Of a stretch of 64,000 bases of DNA, positions 63,101-64,000 are shown piece after piece. The position numbers and the translations under genes were made by a program. This DNA comes from JALNZF01 sp964447405 (GTDB taxonomy: Bacteria; Nitrospirota; UBA9217), in assembly GCA_964447405.1 (NCBI GenBank), contig CAYUSP010000001.1, forward strand, positions 186,001 to 250,000. Direction: 5' to 3'. Position 1 is the first letter of the stretch. Each line of letters opens with the position of its first letter. The notes beneath the pieces are model-generated. The model had not been told where the DNA came from. It saw only the letters and a list, made by a program, of their open reading frames with translations, and searched no databases.

Positions 63101-63202
63101 ATACACAGGGGGCGGTGCAGGCCTGGCGGAAAGTAATTGTTCGAAGACCTGGGTCCGTGCCGACCATCCGCTCTGTCCAAAAGGCAGTATGATGCAATTC
63201 AT
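60131..63202 (-). CDS. addB: AddB-like PD-(D/E)XK nuclease subunit with iron-sulfur cysteines
   Basis: A 1023-residue partner of the AddA-like protein. Its N-terminal two thirds are helicase-like without a good Walker A. The C-terminal nuclease has YRVTELDQYLACPYDYYVTRIL, RGSKVHAILRDFY and FIIVDYKTGIYP. One Cys in LACPYDYY plus the CRSCPNAILC group at the end are the four ligands of the AddB iron-sulfur staple. ATG 63202 is chosen over TTG 63223. There is no recD, which fits AddAB rather than RecBCD. Confidence 0.87.
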   Translation of the reverse strand: MNCIILPFGQSGWSARTQVFEQLLSARPAPPPVYNDILILVASMRMKRFYGKLLLDFVGRLGSSSCVQPEMLTLPQFIEKMYARIAGPVLIDENTRLILLEGRVKEHLAKQALFDQRPDLLAPSLSAALARTIEQFAAAGITPDALFNRIRDAEFSDKPQARLLVDMYRQYSAALERRGLSDPSGIRQRILNQFDPAWLKPYKTIIIDGIQDTDRLDTDILRRIVENGCCTYLLNGPSTAMISNAGDLHPLSSTRNFLNAMAITAPTEIASSDGDDLYLAEALFSDRPFADIAGSAPASFYKTVNLLSAVNPREEASLIARRVKRSLLNGTPPDSILIVFPSLDEYGTLIEEILNDYGIPYNRALGRQLSTSPVASAVVALLRACQDDFSGPSLLRIFGAPLLKFGELPALSSALDRLLRKMRITGGKERLLDALQQQRQGADDRDLLSAPLQDLFQALEPFSAADPASLTVWMERLEKLLAWCGINARVDRIRGPLNINLQAYRSMLEVLVSLANAGRLLPEYTYTFNEWLFLLKKTLMHARYQVPPEDEGGVQVLGLEESAGNHWQEIYFGGLVDGKFPQRLPQNIFLPESVLEALGVRSLENSRLRSARHFYRLLLSARSITLSWPENEADRPVVPSPFLHELTSLRMAGLINRGIEQTSGIQFSLNARDCLGVPDLAKTIGLRGLSPAVSGILNAPLEGMSGIRSALLQRQLAPSPLFPPRRRTTYRVTELDQYLACPYDYYVTRILGIKPLEQATEDISPADRGSKVHAILRDFYLTWKQPVMVAHRSETLHLLHILADAAFANNADTVRNRRQKSLFLNVMAERFFDAEVAFWEQGMRPEYLEEQIEAFPLTLSNGDSVSISGTIDRIDLDQNGNFIIVDYKTGIYPQPKRGMIQKIFQLPVYANMALWSLANKVPALKKPIGLAYYDLQGRHGGTARDVVLYNAELGMLHPAIKPQASARSEQEFAAILRQSMDQARLAIEGILAGKFPAHPADDNTCRSCPNAILCGKDNDHEED

Positions 63203-63403
63203 CACGCACTGATTATGCCACAAGTTACTCCCGGAGACAATGGAATGATAATGCTCTTACGCTATTGCATCATACCAACACCTGGCAGGACATAAGAGGC
63301 TGATATGCCTGCCTGATTGAAGCGCAGAACTGCATGGCCAGCGGAAAAAATATTGACAATGGATAGGCCATGGTTTATTATTCCACTCACGATTTATTGT
63401 GTT

Positions 63404-63613
63404 ATGCTGTATCGTATCAATGAAATAAAGTGCACTGGCTGCAGCGCCTGCCTTGAAGTCTGTCCCACCGAGGCTATAACGATGCACTTAGGGCGAGCGA
63501 CAATCACGATGGAGTGCATAGACTGCGGCGCCTGCCCCCGGGTATGCCCGGAAGGCGCGATCTCGATGAAGAAACCCGATACTGCAGCACTGTCTGACAA
63601 ACAGCGGCAGTAA
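63404..63613 (+). CDS. Small two-cluster ferredoxin
   Basis: A 69-residue ferredoxin with two C-x2-C-x2-C-x3-C-P motifs (CTGCSACLEVCP and CIDCGACPRVCP) for two 4Fe-4S clusters. ATG 63404 is chosen; the frame continues to 63317 with residues unlike ferredoxins. It is a cytoplasmic electron carrier followed by thioredoxin. Confidence 0.92.
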   Translation: MLYRINEIKCTGCSACLEVCPTEAITMHLGRATITMECIDCGACPRVCPEGAISMKKPDTAALSDKQRQ

Positions 63614-63736
63614 CTGTTTTCCGATTGTCCCAGGGAATGCAGAAAATCGGTTTGTGTTTGCATAGGGTGACCTTTACCAGAAAGTCCGCGTTCCTCCGCG
63701 ATCTCCGCGAAGGTAATAAATTCAGGAGGATGAAAA

Positions 63737-64000
63737 ATGGCTGAAGCAGTGACGACCGCAACATGGGAGCAGGAAGTGTTGAAAGCGCCGGGTCTCGTAT
63801 TGGTGGATTTCTGGGCAGTATGGTGCGGGCCCTGCAGAATGGTAGCTCCCATAGTCGATGAGATCGCGAAGGAATATGAGGGGAAACTCAAGGTCCTGAA
63901 GTTGAACACAGATGAGAATCCTGACGTAGCAGGCAAGCACCGCATCATGGGCATACCGACCCTGATGTTTTTCAAGAATGGCCAGACTGTGGACCAGGTA
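63737..64000 (+). CDS. trxA: Thioredoxin (3' end cut by window)
   Basis: The first 88 residues of a thioredoxin, with W29-C30-G-P-C33 and VDFWAVWCGPCRMVAPIVDEIA, and the cis-Pro region GIPTLMFFKNG. AGGAGG lies seven bases before the ATG. The C-terminal 20 or so residues lie beyond the window. It sits 123 bases after the ferredoxin and may be cotranscribed. Confidence 0.95.
   Translation, partial: MAEAVTTATWEQEVLKAPGLVLVDFWAVWCGPCRMVAPIVDEIAKEYEGKLKVLKLNTDENPDVAGKHRIMGIPTLMFFKNGQTVDQV

Noticed and set aside
63614..63736. CCGATT...AATCGG stem after the ferredoxin gene
   Set aside because: Only six pairs with a 17-base loop and no clean T-run; not called a terminator.

Overview
The window comes from a Gram-negative, probably anaerobic or microaerobic, cytochrome-rich bacterium. 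I count 42 CXXCH haem-attachment motifs in four secreted or membrane-anchored cytochromes, and one more in each of two sensor kinases. Lipoproteins, OmpA/MotB-type peptidoglycan-binding domains, a PilT-type ATPase, a PyrR-controlled pyr operon and a DHH-CBS-CCA polymerase fusion all fit a Desulfobacterota- or Nitrospirota-type genome. The sequence alone does not settle the phylum. I see no tRNA, rRNA, CRISPR array, intact insertion sequence or phage. Both edges cut genes: a sensor kinase on the left and a thioredoxin on the right.

Layout. 1-5200 (minus): a Cache/PAS histidine kinase with a haem motif in its sensor domain, then a response regulator-TPR-membrane histidine kinase operon behind a good promoter. 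5366-10329 (plus): tldD with a 12-G tract at its start, a MogA-like protein, a CsgG/FGE-like fusion, a zinc-ribbon/Yip1 membrane protein and a CBS-pair protein. 10326-24985 (plus): a PyrR-type attenuator followed by pyrR, pyrB, pyrC, a secreted phosphoesterase, carA, a radical SAM protein, carB, greA, pyrK, pyrD, a haem-motif sensor kinase and its NtrC-type regulator. Many of these genes touch or overlap.

25128-33391 (minus) is the unusual part. It encodes a single protein joining a FliF-like periplasmic/transmembrane half to a FliG-like cytoplasmic half, then a MotA homologue, two MotB homologues (only one keeps the ion-carrying Asp), a secreted TPR protein, a 19-haem cytochrome and two paralogous hexahaem cytochromes. 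No other flagellar gene is in the window. A sigma54-like site lies upstream of the first gene. Divergent from it (33839-38478) are a secreted DUF1566-RCC1 propeller and two NHL-propeller lipoproteins. I infer a minimal ion-driven rotor/stator machine that works with a multihaem electron-transfer or surface system. I cannot check whether it has been described.

38615-52013 is mostly housekeeping: a Xer recombinase, the CCA-type polymerase, a Na/Pi-family transporter, YjbQ, a TPR metalloprotease, queA, a SPOR protein, a flavin disulfide reductase, twin small membrane proteins behind a sigma54-type promoter, an S4 protein, mug and a SUI1 protein. 52140-53141 is an 11-haem NapC/NirT-like cytochrome. 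53679-63202 (minus) encodes an AddB-like nuclease, an AddA-like helicase-nuclease, a DUF4388 signalling protein and a PilT-like ATPase. The right end holds a small ferredoxin and thioredoxin.
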